A stretch of DNA of 64,000 bases, taken from Aphrocallistes beatrix (taxonomy: Eukaryota; Porifera; Hexactinellida; Sceptrulophora; Aphrocallistidae). The stretch is from positions 4,167,934-4,231,933 of the forward strand of contig OY725494.1 in assembly GCA_963281255.1 (NCBI GenBank), read 5' to 3'. Position 1 is the stretch's first letter. Every line of letters begins with the position of its first letter. The position numbers and the translations under genes are program-made. The notes beneath the pieces are model-generated. The model was not told where the DNA came from. It ran no database searches and was given only the letters and a program-made list of their open reading frames with translations. This document shows positions 10,549-22,043 of the stretch, one piece after another.

Positions 10549-10983
10549 ATGACAGATAAAAAATATTCAAATTTACACAAAAAAACTAAATCTATAGGGA
10601 TCAAAAGAATATTAATTGATTTAAGATCATTTCTTGAAGTTAAATCAATCCTATATGAAAATGCGGTCTACTTGAGCCAGCAGTGGGTTTTTCAGGACAA
10701 AATAGACCATTTTCAAGCGCTGAGTTTAATTGATTGGTGCAAAGTTTTGACGAAGAAACGGGGAGAGATCAGACAGGCTTTGCGCGAGAAAGGCATCGAT
10801 GAAGCACTTTCAGATAAGATTAAGGACAGAAAAAAAATTGAAGAACCCAAAGCACTAGGATCAATGTGCCAAATATTGGGGCAGGAAAAACAAAAGTTGG
10901 AATATGAGAAGCAAGTTCTGATTGGCGAGATCAATTATTACCAGCAGCAACTAACTGGTTTCCAGTCTCCATATTATTGCTAA
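10549..10983 (+). CDS. bZIP-like protein, member 2
   Basis: The protein is 144 residues. Residues 1-35 are lysine-rich, with LHKKTKSIGIKR shared in outline with member 3. The core at 51-102 (IDHFQALSLIDWCKV through KIEEPKA) is nearly identical in DNA to members 1 and 3. The zipper has L103, L110, L117 and L124, followed by I128 and Y131. The tail is short and ends PYYC. The start is the first ATG after a good TATA box, and the preceding leader is about 50 bp. No N-x7-R signature is seen in the core, so sequence-specific DNA binding is unproven. ATTAAA near 11132 could serve as poly(A) signal. Nuclear dimerising protein is the best inference. Confidence 0.8.
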   Translation: MTDKKYSNLHKKTKSIGIKRILIDLRSFLEVKSILYENAVYLSQQWVFQDKIDHFQALSLIDWCKVLTKKRGEIRQALREKGIDEALSDKIKDRKKIEEPKALGSMCQILGQEKQKLEYEKQVLIGEINYYQQQLTGFQSPYYC

Positions 10984-12659
10984 ATTCCTCCTTTTCTTAG
11001 TAATGATTGGGAAGATCCAACATAAAAACCAACTTCTTCAATGCTTATAGATATCAATTCATTTATATTTTGTGTAAAATTTCTAAAAATGTTAAGGTTT
11101 TGTAATCATGTTTCATGCTATTGAATAATCTATTAAACTTTTCATATTTGTTCCTACAAAAATTTTGATGAATTTGATACATCTTAAATCGTGACTCACG
11201 TTATATGAGCCTGTCCACTTGAGTTGAGGGATTATAACTATACAAGACTCCGTTATTTATCAGTACGTATTGCAATTGGATGCTAATTTTGATATATTTC
11301 TTGTTTAGAAGGACACTGTAAATTATATTTAGTGTACCCTCATGTCGCATTGTGTCATCTAATGTGTTCATGAATGCAATATTTGCTAGAATAACATCTC
11401 TAATGAGAAACGATATTAGAGGGACTAGAGAATTGAATAAACTGAATAAACGATTTGAACTATTATATTGATAATGAGGACATTGGAGTTTTGTTGCTGG
11501 TAAGGTATTATCGTATTATTCCTATGGGGAGCCAAGCAAGCGAACGATTCTTTCTTGACTGCCAGTATATGTGAATTTTAATATACATTTAAAAACTTAT
11601 TTCTAAACAATTTGAAGGCTGCTGCCAACCTTTCTACGAGTATTTGTGAGCTAAGTCCTGAAAAAATACAGATACAAAAATGGCTCTCATATTGTGCTTT
11701 CTTCACTACTTTTGAGAATCGCCTAATTCTCTATTTACTGGTAATATTGTTCATTGTATGAGGCATATCTTTTACAAACAAAGGGATAAATAAGGATAGT
11801 ATGGATTAAAAACTATTCAAACTTCTGAAAAGTGTGGGATGCCCCCTGAATCAATCAGTATTATAATTATATATATATTATAATTATTCGAATGTTATTC
11901 TCTACTTCAATCGAGTGGCATTGGAATTTGACCAAAGGATGTCAGCTAATTAATTTTTATTTGGAATAAAGCTTATCTTCCTCGTGAAAAGGGAGCAGCA
12001 GACATACATTATGATTACTGAGCGTTATTACGACACTTGATTAAGTGTAGTAGAACTAATTCCTGCTATCATTTCATCTGCGTGATAAAAATAGTCACGC
12101 TGTAAAATGAAGGAAAGTAGGGTTAGATTGAATATAGGACAAGAAAGTTTAAGTTACTGTACACTTGCCAAGACAGCTTTAAATTTAAATGGTCACTACT
12201 ATACAATTTATCAATCTTTCGAAAGTTAATAATATTACATAATTAGATCATTAAAATGCAGAATGCTGTACCTAGTGATGAAATAATATCTCAACATGAC
12301 CTACTCTATATAAGGCCTCACAAATTCATATAATCTATAAGCATGAGTATGCAATAAATCTAAGGAAGAAAAAAATTGCTAGTGGTACAAATATCATAAA
12401 TTTCATAGTATTGTTGCGTAGATCAGTGAGATTCTTATACTACATAACCATGGATGGTTTTGTAGTGTAGAATTCTGGGATTATCCGTAGAATCCGAAGG
12501 GACTATTTGTGGCACTAAATTGTGTCGCGTGCCACAATTTGATGGCGATGGCTATCAATTTACGATGAAGCCGATTGAACTACAAGGCCATTTGAGTATG
12601 CATTGTAAATGTATTAACTACTGCCTAGATCCCAATGTATTTGTATTATGAAAGAAACG
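10984..12659. other. Gene-free AT-rich stretch
   Basis: Apart from the 3' region of member 2, I recognise no gene, RNA or structured repeat. A short TATA run lies near 11868-11882. Confidence 0.5.
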
Positions 12660-12870
12660 AATTTCATTGGTCAGCATAATTTGTCACCTATCTCGGCGAA
12701 GTGTGAAGATTTCGCTTAGATCTTCGAACTTAGTCGTAGACTCATTATTGTTTACTTGTGTACCAAATTTCACATTTCTAGCACCTCCCAGTTCCTCAAT
12801 CAATTCTGCACAAAAAACAACAACAAAACAAAACAAAACGAAAAAACCCATTGCGTTTTAATATACGTAT
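12660..12870 (-). mobile_element. Family C element, 5' half
   Basis: Read on the minus strand it begins TATATTAAAACGC, followed by a T/G-rich tract and GAATTGATTGAGGAACTGGG, as in the 9018 copy. It continues to about AATTTGTCACC near 12680 and then stops, with no GC-rich 3' end. Its inner part closely matches 48820-48950. Confidence 0.7.
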
Positions 12871-13428
12871 ATTATTTTAGGAATTGAAATTATAGATAAT
12901 CAGTCTCAAACATGACTTGCATAATTAATAGAAAAACTAATGTATGTAGTACGAAATTATGCAGTAACATTTGTACTAACCACGTAAGTTATTACTAAAC
13001 CCTACCATATGGTTGCCTAATTTTTAATTAATTAAAACTTAAGAATTAGATACAATTACAAGAGTTAGATCAGAAGGCTCATAATTTAGAGAATTAAAAA
13101 AAAGAAATCCCAGAGCGAATAAGATGATAATGAATTATTGATTGCTCAACTGTTCTGTTAAATCTTACTGATCAATGGTTAATGAGTATTGTTCAATCAT
13201 GTAGTACAATAATTCAATTATCCCAAATATTTATTACCAGAATAGAATTGTCAGTATACTTCCTCCTATTCATTTTGAATCCACATATTATTCTAACTAG
13301 ATGTTACGTCGACATTTAGATATCCTAGAAATCAATAAAGCCTTCACATTGATTTTGACCCAACCCATGTGGAACTCTAATACGTAGTATCATAGCATTC
13401 TATATATAGTATAGAATGCTATGGTAGT

Positions 13429-14184
13429 ATATATGTTATGGGCAATATGAGAAATTGGCCATTTTGCATAATGCCTAGGCAATATGCATAATGTCCAGAC
13501 AATATGCATAATGCTTCTCTCATTGGACAATATGCATCATGTTCTGATGCAATATACATAACGAACCCTTTGATTTCGGTCGCTTTTTTGATTGAATTTC
13601 TCTGCCGCTAGTTATATAACACCGGTCGACACAATTCCACTTGTTCAAACATTGGTCTTGCTCCTAGCAAAAAATTATGAATGAATGGGTACGATTAGGC
13701 CATCATTAACTATTATTAGAAACTTATCTCTGCTCCAGCGCCCGCATCAAGTTTACTTACCGCTTAACTATAGTTATTATTTAAAACATTACAGTGAATT
13801 TCAACTACACGATATATTTAATAGTTAACGGCTAGTGATTTACCCTAACATGCTAAACATATTTAGAAATAGGGTCATTGAAATATTTCCATGTATCAGG
13901 CACTTCGCATGATGATAACGCAAACAATAATGAGAGAATGATAATGAAATGCTACTCAATCATAGGCTATGACTCAATTCACAAAATTGTTTAGTAAAAA
14001 TAGTGCTGACAACAAGAAAATATGTATAATGCGTATGGAAAATTGTATTTCGTATATTGTCCAATGAGAGAAGCATTATGCAAATTGTCTGGACATTATG
14101 CATATTGACTCAGAAAATAGCATTATGCATATTGCCTAGGCATTATGCAAAATGGCCAATTTCTCATATTGCCCATAACATATA
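13429..14184. mobile_element. Foldback element built from GCATAATG units
   Basis: The two ends share at least 36 bp of perfect inverted repeat, starting TATATGTTATGGGCAATATG. Inside each arm, words such as GCATAATGCC and GCAATATGCATAATG recur several times, in opposite sense left and right. The middle (13560-14040) is AT-rich and non-coding. A separate 33-bp hairpin (CATAGCATTCTATA and its complement, 13391-13423) lies just outside the left end. TA target duplication is possible. Confidence 0.85.
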
Positions 14185-14541
14185 CCGTATACCGTATCTC
14201 TCTAAAAACCTCCAGGGCTTCTTACGTACGATAAAAAATCTATTGAGGGAATGGGTCACTAAGAACCGAAAATTTACTTCTAAAGATTTTTAGTCATAAT
14301 TAACCATGGAAGCATTTGGGATAGTTCTATTTCTAGTAGTAACCCCAAACTTATATGGTTTCCCCATTGAAAATGGCTTAAACAGGAATGACGCAACACA
14401 TTTCTGTGCCAAGCGTGGGTTAATTATTTGTGCTCCAATGAAGAATTGTGAAATTAAAATTCGAATTACAAAAAAAAAAAACACAATAAAAGGACGCTGA
14501 ATATTCTTAATTCTTAGACTGCGGTTTCTATTCATTTAACG

Positions 14542-14882
14542 CAGCGATGGGCAACATGGGGCCCGCGAGGCTAAATTTAACGGCCCGTGACTCTTCCAAA
14601 ACACTATATTATGGGAGCCGCGTGTTAGTGATTGTAATACAAAATGGGCCCGCCTAATTTTGGTGTGAAATTGAACCTGAATATCAATATATTTTCTATA
14701 ATCATTATATAATGATTCAATGTATTTTCTTAGTTATTTTTGTTTTTATTAGTATAATTTTAGTTGTTACATTGCTTCCATATAGGTTCTAATGTCAGTT
14801 CTTGCTACGGCCATGGTGATCTGACCGTAACAAGAACTGACAGATTTGGGGACCACTCAAGGATTAAGGTTTCCCGCCACTG
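14542..14882. mobile_element. hAT-like MITE
   Basis: It starts CAGCGATGGGCAAC, ends GGTTTCCCGCCACTG, and is flanked by ATTTAACG (14534-14541) and ATTTAACA (14883-14890), a 7-of-8 target duplication. An internal 18-bp inverted repeat, TGTCAGTTCTTGCTACGG, spans about 14791-14851. No transposase is present. Confidence 0.75.
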
Positions 14883-14915
14883 ATTTAACATAATGGTTTA
14901 CTGTATATGTGTATT

Positions 14916-15534
14916 TGCACGCTGCCAGAGGATTGGAAAAAGGCAACTGTCATTCCGATTTATAAAAGTACTCCCGTTGCTTGGCAAAGAATTATAGGCT
15001 TGTGTCACTAACTTCAGTGATATGTAATTATTTGAATCCCTTATTAAACCACGCTTGTTGGAAGATGTCTTAGACAATATGTGTATACATCCAGACCAAC
15101 ATGTTTTCTACCTCCTGTATGACAAGTTTACTAGAAACCCTCGATGACTGGACCTATTCAATTGGCAACGGAATCCAAATTGATGTTATTTATATAGATT
15201 TTAAAAAAGCCTTTGATAAAGTCCAACACGGAATACTTTTGGATAAATTGGAAGCTGTCGGAATTAATAGTGGTTTACTTAAATGGTTCACTTCCTTTCT
15301 TATCGGTCGGAAACAACGTGTGATGGTAGGAAACTCATTATCAGACTGGTCCTTCGTAAAGAGCGGAGTTCCCCAGGGATCTGTGTTAGGACATATTCAG
15401 TAGTTCACTGCTACATAATTATCAGCACCTTGCTCTCTACCTTTGCAGATGATACGAAAATGTACTGTCACTCATCAAGAATCGAAAATTGTTCTAGTTT
15501 GCAAGCCGATTTATATTCTCTTAATAACTAGTAA
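14916..15534 (+). mobile_element. LINE reverse-transcriptase fragment
   Basis: Translated pieces show the hallmarks of a non-LTR reverse transcriptase. LPEDWKKATVIPIYKS is the fingers region, IDFKKAFDKVQHGILLDKL is motif A, SGVPQGSVLG is motif B, and FADDTKMY is motif C with the catalytic DD. This suits the Jockey/CR1 side of LINEs. The copy is dead: a frame change separates the first piece from motif A, a stop follows motif B (about 15401), and about a dozen residues between motifs B and C are missing. No 5' end, endonuclease or tail was found. Confidence 0.9.
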
Positions 15535-15582
15535 AATTAAATTATATGTCAATTAATTTGGAGAAATGTTGTGTGTTGAATC

Positions 15583-15740
15583 GGGGACGCGTCAATTGAT
15601 CGACTCTTAAGGTTTGCAATTGATCGACTTTTTCAAAGTTTGCAATTGTTCGACCTTTTCAAAGTTTGCAATTGATCGACTTTTTCAAAGTTTGCAATTG
15701 ATTGACTTTTTCAAAGTTTGCAATTGATCGACTTTTTTCA
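15583..15740. repeat. 26-bp tandem repeat starting GGGGACGCGTC
   Basis: About five copies of a unit around AAAGTTTGCAATTGATCGAC follow the start GGGGACGCGTCAATTGATCG. This start resembles the GGGAACGCG end of the foldback element at 8419, but no inverted partner end is found downstream. It may be half of a foldback element. Confidence 0.8.
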
Positions 15741-16020
15741 CTTAAATTCTTAGAATTTCTATTAAGTGTCATTCTAGAAAGAAATTTTCTTAGAATTTAA
15801 GCATTTTCTTAGAAATTGAAGAGTCAAATTCTCAGAATTATAAGGAGAAAATTTAAGTTCTAAGAATTTCAGTTATGAATGTTAGTGAATAAAAGAAAAT
15901 TCAGATTAGTTTAAGAGTAGTTTAATTGATCAGAGTGGAAATAGCATATGAATAAATAAATGAAGAAAATTAGGTAACCAAATGGGAAAACAGTGAACAA
16001 TGAAGAAGTAACCAAAATAT
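15741..16020. other. A-rich spacer with AGAATTT repeats
   Basis: Words such as TTCTTAGAATTT recur several times between 15745 and 15870. No gene is seen. Confidence 0.4.
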
Positions 16021-16451
16021 TTAAGTAAATATTTGGAATCTTTGAATGATTGTAGACCTGCATATTGGACATTTTTCCTCACAACATCTAGCATGCCTGC
16101 AAGGAAGAAACACTATGGTTGTTTCTCTGCGCAATAGGCACACACAACAGTCAACCTGTTGTTGATCTCATCATCATCGACATCTGATGAAGGATCGCTT
16201 TGGTATTCTTCATTCATTATACCTGTCAGGTTGGTATCTGGTTGAATCGAGTTGGCAATCGAATAGAGGTATTGAATTGGATTATATTCACCTGACACAA
16301 GCTTTTCTCTGCATCTTGTATGAAACGAATCAGTTTGGATATCTTTTAATTTTCGATTGTGAGTAATATCAATGCCTGTACGTAGACGCCCAATATCTAA
16401 ATCTGTATCCTGAGCGCACTCCTTCAACGCTCTGCTTTCTAAATGCGAAAA
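16021..16451 (-). pseudogene. Decayed RING-finger protein gene (IAP-type RING)
   Basis: On the minus strand an open frame gives about 112 residues. It includes an acidic run, DPSSDVDDDE, and the cysteine pair VVCAYCAEKQ, then stops at 16113. In a neighbouring frame the sequence continues TTIVFLPCRHARCC and then EEKCPICRSTI, ending at 16021. Together these recall the C-terminal RING of IAP proteins (C-x2-C, PC-x-H, CPICR). A frame change lies between the halves, and the spacing between the fourth and last cysteine pairs is too short for a working RING. TTTTCGCATTTAG just upstream (about 16436-16449) could be a splice acceptor, so this may have been a last exon. The N-terminal part matches nothing I know. 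Confidence 0.6.
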
Positions 16452-16467
16452 TCAGATTCCACATAGG

Positions 16468-16583
16468 GGCATGCCTAATTTCCGGGACGGGACGAGTCAA
16501 GATGCCTAATCTCCGGGACGGGACAGAAAATGTACCTAATTTCCGGGACGGAATCCTGTCCCGTCCCGGAAATTAGGCATGCC
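16468..16583. mobile_element. Small foldback element, GGCATGCC ends
   Basis: A 116-bp element has ~25-bp perfect inverted ends starting GGCATGCCTAATTTCCGGGA, with two extra direct copies of the unit inside. TTCCACATAGG is repeated on both sides (16457-16467 and 16584-16594). The true target duplication is probably the 8-bp TTCCACAT, which fits the hAT pattern nTnnnnAn. It relates to 3882-4012. Confidence 0.85.
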
Positions 16584-17153
16584 TTCCACATAGGAACATT
16601 CCCTATATTAGTCTTCGAGATCTCGTTTCTAGTTCAAAATATAACCAAATATTTAGCTTGGCCACATGCAAAACAAATGGACAGAAACCTCGACACTGGA
16701 CAAACCCTGGACAATTCCCAAATTTTGTGCCATCTGTCCACCCCGCCCTCCCCTAGGAGCCCAATCAATTGACCAATGATTCCCAAATTTCAGCGTCCCT
16801 ATCGATAGTGTAGCTCCATTCAACACCAACCATAGTTTTGAATATATCCAATGCTACATATTCACATTACTATATCCATTCAAGTGCACAAATGGGATTC
16901 TATGTGTACATTTGAAATACCCATGTTAGTCGTTGAGATCTCATTAATATCAACAGTAGCCATACTTCCATCCGGATACCTTGATTATCCCGAGATATAA
17001 TATTATATTGCACTGAACCAAGGATAATATAAAGTCAAATCGAGGAATTTTTAGTTTAGTTTTACCAAATTTACCCATCAATCACTTTTTATGTGTAATA
17101 CGCGTACTAATGATAGGAAATATGAGTATAAAATGCTTCAAGAATGGTTAGAA

Positions 17154-17542
17154 CCAGAGTGGACCATGGGTCACTGGGTCATGGGTCACTTGGGTCACAT
17201 AAATCGCTGGGTCAGTTGGGTCATGGGTCACGACCTCTTGACCCAGTGACCCAGTCACTGGGTCACTGGGTCACTGGATTACAGGGTCATGGGTCACATG
17301 GGCCACATAAATCGATGGATCATCTCTGTAGTTTTAGAAGGTTATAAGAATAAATTAATTGATTAACATCATTTACTTGTATGTGTTGTGTTAAACTAGT
17401 CTGGGTCACTGGGTCACGTACTGGGCCACTGGGTCACATACTGGGTCACTGGGTCACGTACTGGGTCACTGGGTCATGGGTCACGCATGCAATGGGTCAG
17501 ATGGGTCATGGGTCACTGTAAGTGACCCATGGTCCACTCTGG
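17154..17542. mobile_element. Foldback element of TGGGTCAC repeats
   Basis: The ends are inverted repeats CCAGAGTGGACCATGGGTCA and its complement, flanked by TTAGAA on both sides (17148-17153 and 17543-17548). The interior is dozens of variations on ACTGGGTCATGGGTCAC, in both senses, interrupted by about 60 bp of plain AT-rich DNA. The open frame across it is an artefact of the repeat. Confidence 0.88.
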
Positions 17543-17665
17543 TTAGAACATACTAGAATTTAACTTTTAACAAAAAAATGTACCAGGGATGCGGTCGAAG
17601 ATGGTTGAACTGATACATGATCTGCCTAAAATCATTTACGACGCGGAATAGAGCATCGGGATGTA

Positions 17666-17837
17666 CAGTAGAACTCGGGATACAACGTACTTCGACTAGT
17701 ACGTACTCGTTTCTCTGAACCAGAATTCATTTATTATATAGACTCCTATGTTTCATCAACTCGGTTAGTACGTACTTACGGATAGTACGTACTTTTTTCC
17801 GCTTCCCGGAGGGGTACGTACTAACCGAGTTCTACTG
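17666..17837. mobile_element. TA-flanked MITE with GTACGTAC words
   Basis: The ends are CAGTAGAACTCGG and CCGAGTTCTACTG with TA on each side, 172 bp in total. TAGTACGTACT occurs several times inside. This is the layout of pogo/Tc1-type MITEs. Confidence 0.85.
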
Positions 17838-17839
17838 TA

Positions 17840-20280
17840 TTACCAGAATATATAAATATGGTGTCAAAGTACCCATATCAGTTGTTAAAATTTAGATTAG
17901 TCATCACATGATTACGCAATAGGCTATATTTAGGACAAATTTAGTGATTTCAGAGGCCGTTTTAGGGCACTTCTAAGTGTTTTTATTATAATTTTTTTCG
18001 CATAGAACTGAGCTGTGAATGGGTTGATGGGAAAAATATGAATTTTTTCATGGAATGTTGCTACATTCCAGCGTTGCTACGAAAACGCATTTTGTACAGT
18101 TGGGGTCATATCTCGAAAATCGCAATAATTATGCATTCAAATTTGACCTCTTTTGATAGCCAATAGACTACTTCCTATAAAGCCATAATATTATTTCCAC
18201 GTCCAGCTTCAATGGTTTACGAGTTATTAGACATATTACCAAATGTGACCGAAGTGATAAATCGTTTCGTATCCTGCAATATACGTATTAATTAATAATT
18301 AATAATACTTTACAGCTATCAGAGTGAAATGACTCAGGTTGAGATTGGGGATAGGGAGAAGGTTTCTTATTAATTGTGCAAATATATTTGTGAGTCCTTA
18401 TTTATAATGAATTAGTTTAGGAGCATAATATCTGACGTCGAAATTGATACGTGTGCATTACTATTAACATTTATCTTACAATGAAGTACTGTGTTAAATT
18501 TACAATGAGGTAAACAGTAATAATTGAGATTATTGCTGAAATACGATATCAACTCGCTTCTATATCATCGAAGTTTTGTTTATAAACACGACAATTCGAC
18601 GTGGACATTTGTAAATCAAATCGTGTATTGGGATGTGAAATTCTTATTTTGTAAGTAGAATACCCATCCATTGGATAATCAAAAAAAGATATAAGTAAGA
18701 GCTCAACGACTAATGTAGAGCACTTTGAAAATAATACGTACAATGATTTTTATGAGTTATTAAAATAACTATAAAGAATATATATTTTCACACCTATTAA
18801 GATAATTTATATTTTTAAATACGATGTCTCTCAACAGCTAATATAGGGTATTTTAATGTGTAGAATCCATTTTCGTACTTAGAACTTAAGATGTGAATAG
18901 TTTTCATAAATTGAGTAGTCTCGATGTCTTAGGATATTCATATCTCACGTGCCAAGTCACTTAATGGAGCTGTCCTATCGGTCTGCCGACATACATTTTT
19001 TATTTCTAACATGCATACATGCCAACTTGAGCCATGATAAAAACAGGACGCAGCGTTGAATTTTGTGAGACTTAGGGGACGCAACAATTATACATAGAAT
19101 CCAAAAAATCGGGATGTCCGCCAAAAACGGGGCAGTTGACTTGTATGGACATGGTTATGTTGAGTATAATATTATTAGTATTTAACTCAAGATATAACTA
19201 CAAATAAATATAGGGCTTGTAAATACTATACTTAATAACTGGGACTTAGTATATACGTATGGAGTAAAGCCCTATTAGCCTATATATACATCATAAAGTG
19301 ATTGCAAAGTCATCACATCCTATGAGGAGAGGACTGCTTTAGTGTAGGCAATTAATGGCACAAAAAAATTGACCGGACAAATTTTGGTAGGGGGGGACCA
19401 ATTTTTTCGTGACAGTATATGTACATACATACTAGTATATACATATACTATATTCCAGTCCATTTAAAGTTCGAAACTTGAACGTTATGTGGCCTACTAA
19501 GGTACTTAGTATTTAGTCTAAATAGGTTTTGTCTCTAAATATTATAAAGGATTTGGATCCTTAGATATTATTGAGTGATGGAACAATATCCATGGGTATA
19601 GTATTTTTGGATCATTTGACTCTTTGCTAGTAAAATTCAAAAAAACTGTATTGTCCTTTCATCCTTAGTAGAATTTTAATATCCACCCTTTTCACTAATT
19701 CTTCCACAGGAATACCTATATACGTACAACTGAATGAATGTTTCAATCTATCTCCTCTGTGACACTAAACCCACTATACGTATATTACGGAAGTGGATGC
19801 TACAGTCAGCATGAAACTTTCTGTACCATAACCATTTAAGGGAAGCATGCACAGAGAATATAAAAAATTAAAATGTTAACTGTAGAATGCCCAGCATGTA
19901 TATGGCTTAAGTTGCATAGAAAATGGCTGGGAGACATCCGCGATATCGGGGACACTGTGTCCCCAGTGGGTATTCTACGGTTAAATGTTATATATTTGTA
20001 ATTATTAAAATAAAGCTTTATATAAAACATTAAGTGTAAAATTTTGTCTCTTTTTATAGAGGTGTTAAAATATAAATGAGAACTTGTCTCTAGACTCTTC
20101 GTTTGATTTGCAAATGTTCACACGAAAAGTATAAATATTGGGGAAGGGGGTGCAAGGATTGCTGGCTAAAGTGAGTCCACTTGCGACAGACCCGAAAAAA
20201 TTGAAATGGGAGCGCGAGAGTGTACTGAATCTGCTAATCTTCAGTACAATTACTGCTCAAAAGCTATATATAAATATTAT
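17840..20280. other. Gene-free stretch with two small repeats
   Basis: Positions 19010-19150 match 30010-30205 and 43130-43265, an old interspersed family with words such as GAGCCATGATAAAA and GGACGC. Positions 19354-19420 form a short inverted pair (GGCACAAAAAAATTGACC versus GGACCAATTTTTTCGTG). Nothing else was recognised. Confidence 0.5.
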
Positions 20281-20610
20281 ATACAAGCGCACTTTGTTTG
20301 CGCTGCACGGCTGGCGGACACTTTGTGGGCGCCTAGGCTCACATTCATTAATTATATGGTAGAAAACATCTCTAAATACGTCTGCCTTACTGTTATAATC
20401 GATATCACTCGAAAAATAACCAAATTTTCAATTTTTGATGCGTATGGTGACGTAATAACAGAGTGATGAGTCATCATTTTTATCATAGTTGCATCATATG
20501 TGAGATATATTGATATACACATTCTATTCAAATTTCAGCCTTTTATCACCTAAAATAGCTGAGTTATAGTCGAAAATTATCAGACTTTTATAATGCGATT
20601 CACACGATTC
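20281..20610 (-). mobile_element. Family C element, 3' part
   Basis: On the minus strand this is the 3' portion of family C. On the plus strand it starts with the GC-rich end (CAAGCGCACTTTGTTTGCGC), then runs through CATCTCTAAATACGTCTG and CGATATCACTCGAAAAAT, closely matching 25205-25540. Confidence 0.7.
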
Positions 20611-20949
20611 TATTTCATATAAATGAGATTGAATATAGTTATTTTGAGTCAATACTTTGATTATTAAAAGTTATTTTATGATCGAATTGATTGATTATAC
20701 ATATAACACACTTTAATTGTTGTTAACGACATGGACTGAAATTGGTTGATTATTCAAGTATAATAATCTTTAGTAATGTGAACTTTGTGGATTCAAATTG
20801 ACCTTACATTCAAGATTAGTTGACTTAATACGAAGTAAATTCAATTTATCACAAACTTAAATTTTCTGCTACAGTTCTGATTTCATCAATATAACTGCAG
20901 ACAAATGACAATTCAACATACTTAGTAGAGAACAATAAAGCGACGTAAT

Positions 20950-21046
20950 GTTTCTCTAATGTCCCCAAGCGCCCACTGGGTAACTATTCGGACACGCAGT
21001 GTCCGCAAGCCGCGCAGCGCTATCAAACAAAGAGTACTTGTATATG
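20950..21046 (+). mobile_element. Family C element, 3' end only
   Basis: The block CCCCAAGCGCCCACTGGGTA, then CGGACACGCAGTGTCCGC and AGCCGCGCAGCGC, then CTTGTATATG, is the GC-rich 3' end of family C. It lies about 300 bp before bZIP-like member 3. Confidence 0.7.
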
Positions 21047-21391
21047 TATAGTATAGATTTGATGAAATTTATGACAAAATACCATATTCCCAATAGGATA
21101 TATGCTTTCAGAGAATGTTTGATTTCAAAGTAGTCGGCAGCATGTTAAAAACCAAGATATGTTTCCATTTTATAGCCAATCTTAATGATCTCAAAATGGT
21201 CACAGCTCATCCCAACATATTTTAATTATAATCATTGTACATCCATTTTTGAACAATAGCACATATAGAAATGTTTTTTCCTGAAAAGCTTTTCTCAAAA
21301 CAGAAATTTTTCTCAAATTATTTTCTTTTGTTCCGGTTGAAAAATGAATAAAAGGCTGAGAGAACCAATAATTGAAAAGATTCATTTTTCA

Positions 21392-21814
21392 ATGCCACGA
21401 TACAAGTATTTGCATAAAAAAACTCAAACAAGACAGCCTAAAAGGATAGTAATTGATAAGAGAAAGTTTATACAATTGAAGAGTATTCTGTTCGACAATG
21501 CAGCAATTCGCTGTCAGCACTGGAAACTAAACGAAATAGATCATTTTCAAGCGCTGAGTTTAATTGATTGGTGCAAAGTTTCGGAGAAGAAACGGGGAGA
21601 AATCAGACAGGAATTACGCGAGAAAGGCATCGATGAAGCACTTGCAGATAAGATTAAGGACAGAAAAAAAATTGAAGAACCCAAAGCATATCAAGAAATT
21701 TGCAAGAGATTAAGGCAAGAAAAACTGGATTTAGAGGGCGAAAAGCAACAACTGACTATTGAGATAAGACAATATGAGGCATTGCTTCGCGAACATTCTG
21801 CCATTTCCAAATAA
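21392..21814 (+). CDS. bZIP-like protein, member 3
   Basis: I place the start at the ATG at 21392, giving 140 residues, because MPRYKYLHKKTQTRQPKR then aligns with the N-terminus of member 2. An in-frame ATG at 21344 overlaps AATAAAAGG, which could be the TATA element. The core, residues 49-99, is almost identical in DNA to members 1 and 2. The zipper then diverges completely but keeps the register: L107, L114, L121, I125, Y128. It is charged and likely a coiled coil. The core has no N-x7-R motif. Function is inferred as a nuclear dimerising protein. Confidence 0.78.
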   Translation: MPRYKYLHKKTQTRQPKRIVIDKRKFIQLKSILFDNAAIRCQHWKLNEIDHFQALSLIDWCKVSEKKRGEIRQELREKGIDEALADKIKDRKKIEEPKAYQEICKRLRQEKLDLEGEKQQLTIEIRQYEALLREHSAISK

Positions 21815-21999
21815 TTGAGATTATAAGTATATGCCTATACTCTGCCTGACGTTGAGCTGCGACATGTGTACTGCGGACTGCTTGATTTGATTGGCTCACC
21901 ATTGTACAAGCAAATAGTATAATGATTTGAATAACCTCTAAAATGATTTTAACAATTGGCCAAGGGCTTTTGAGATATAGATTCAGAATAGCATATTTT

Positions 22000-22043
22000 C
22001 GGAAGTAGTATATTACAAATATTTTTGCAATATACTACTTCCG
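22000..22043. repeat. Short hairpin
   Basis: A stem of about 14 bp, CGGAAGTAGTATAT and its complement, encloses a 16-base AT-rich loop. The sequence to its left resembles the inner end of family C (GGGCTTTTGAG, TAGATT, TATTTTCG). Confidence 0.6.

Noticed and set aside
12667-12861. 64-codon frame at 12667
   Set aside because: Lies within a family C copy whose other copies have no such frame.
17144-17347. Glycine/histidine-rich protein
   Set aside because: Translation of TGGGTCAC repeats inside a foldback element.
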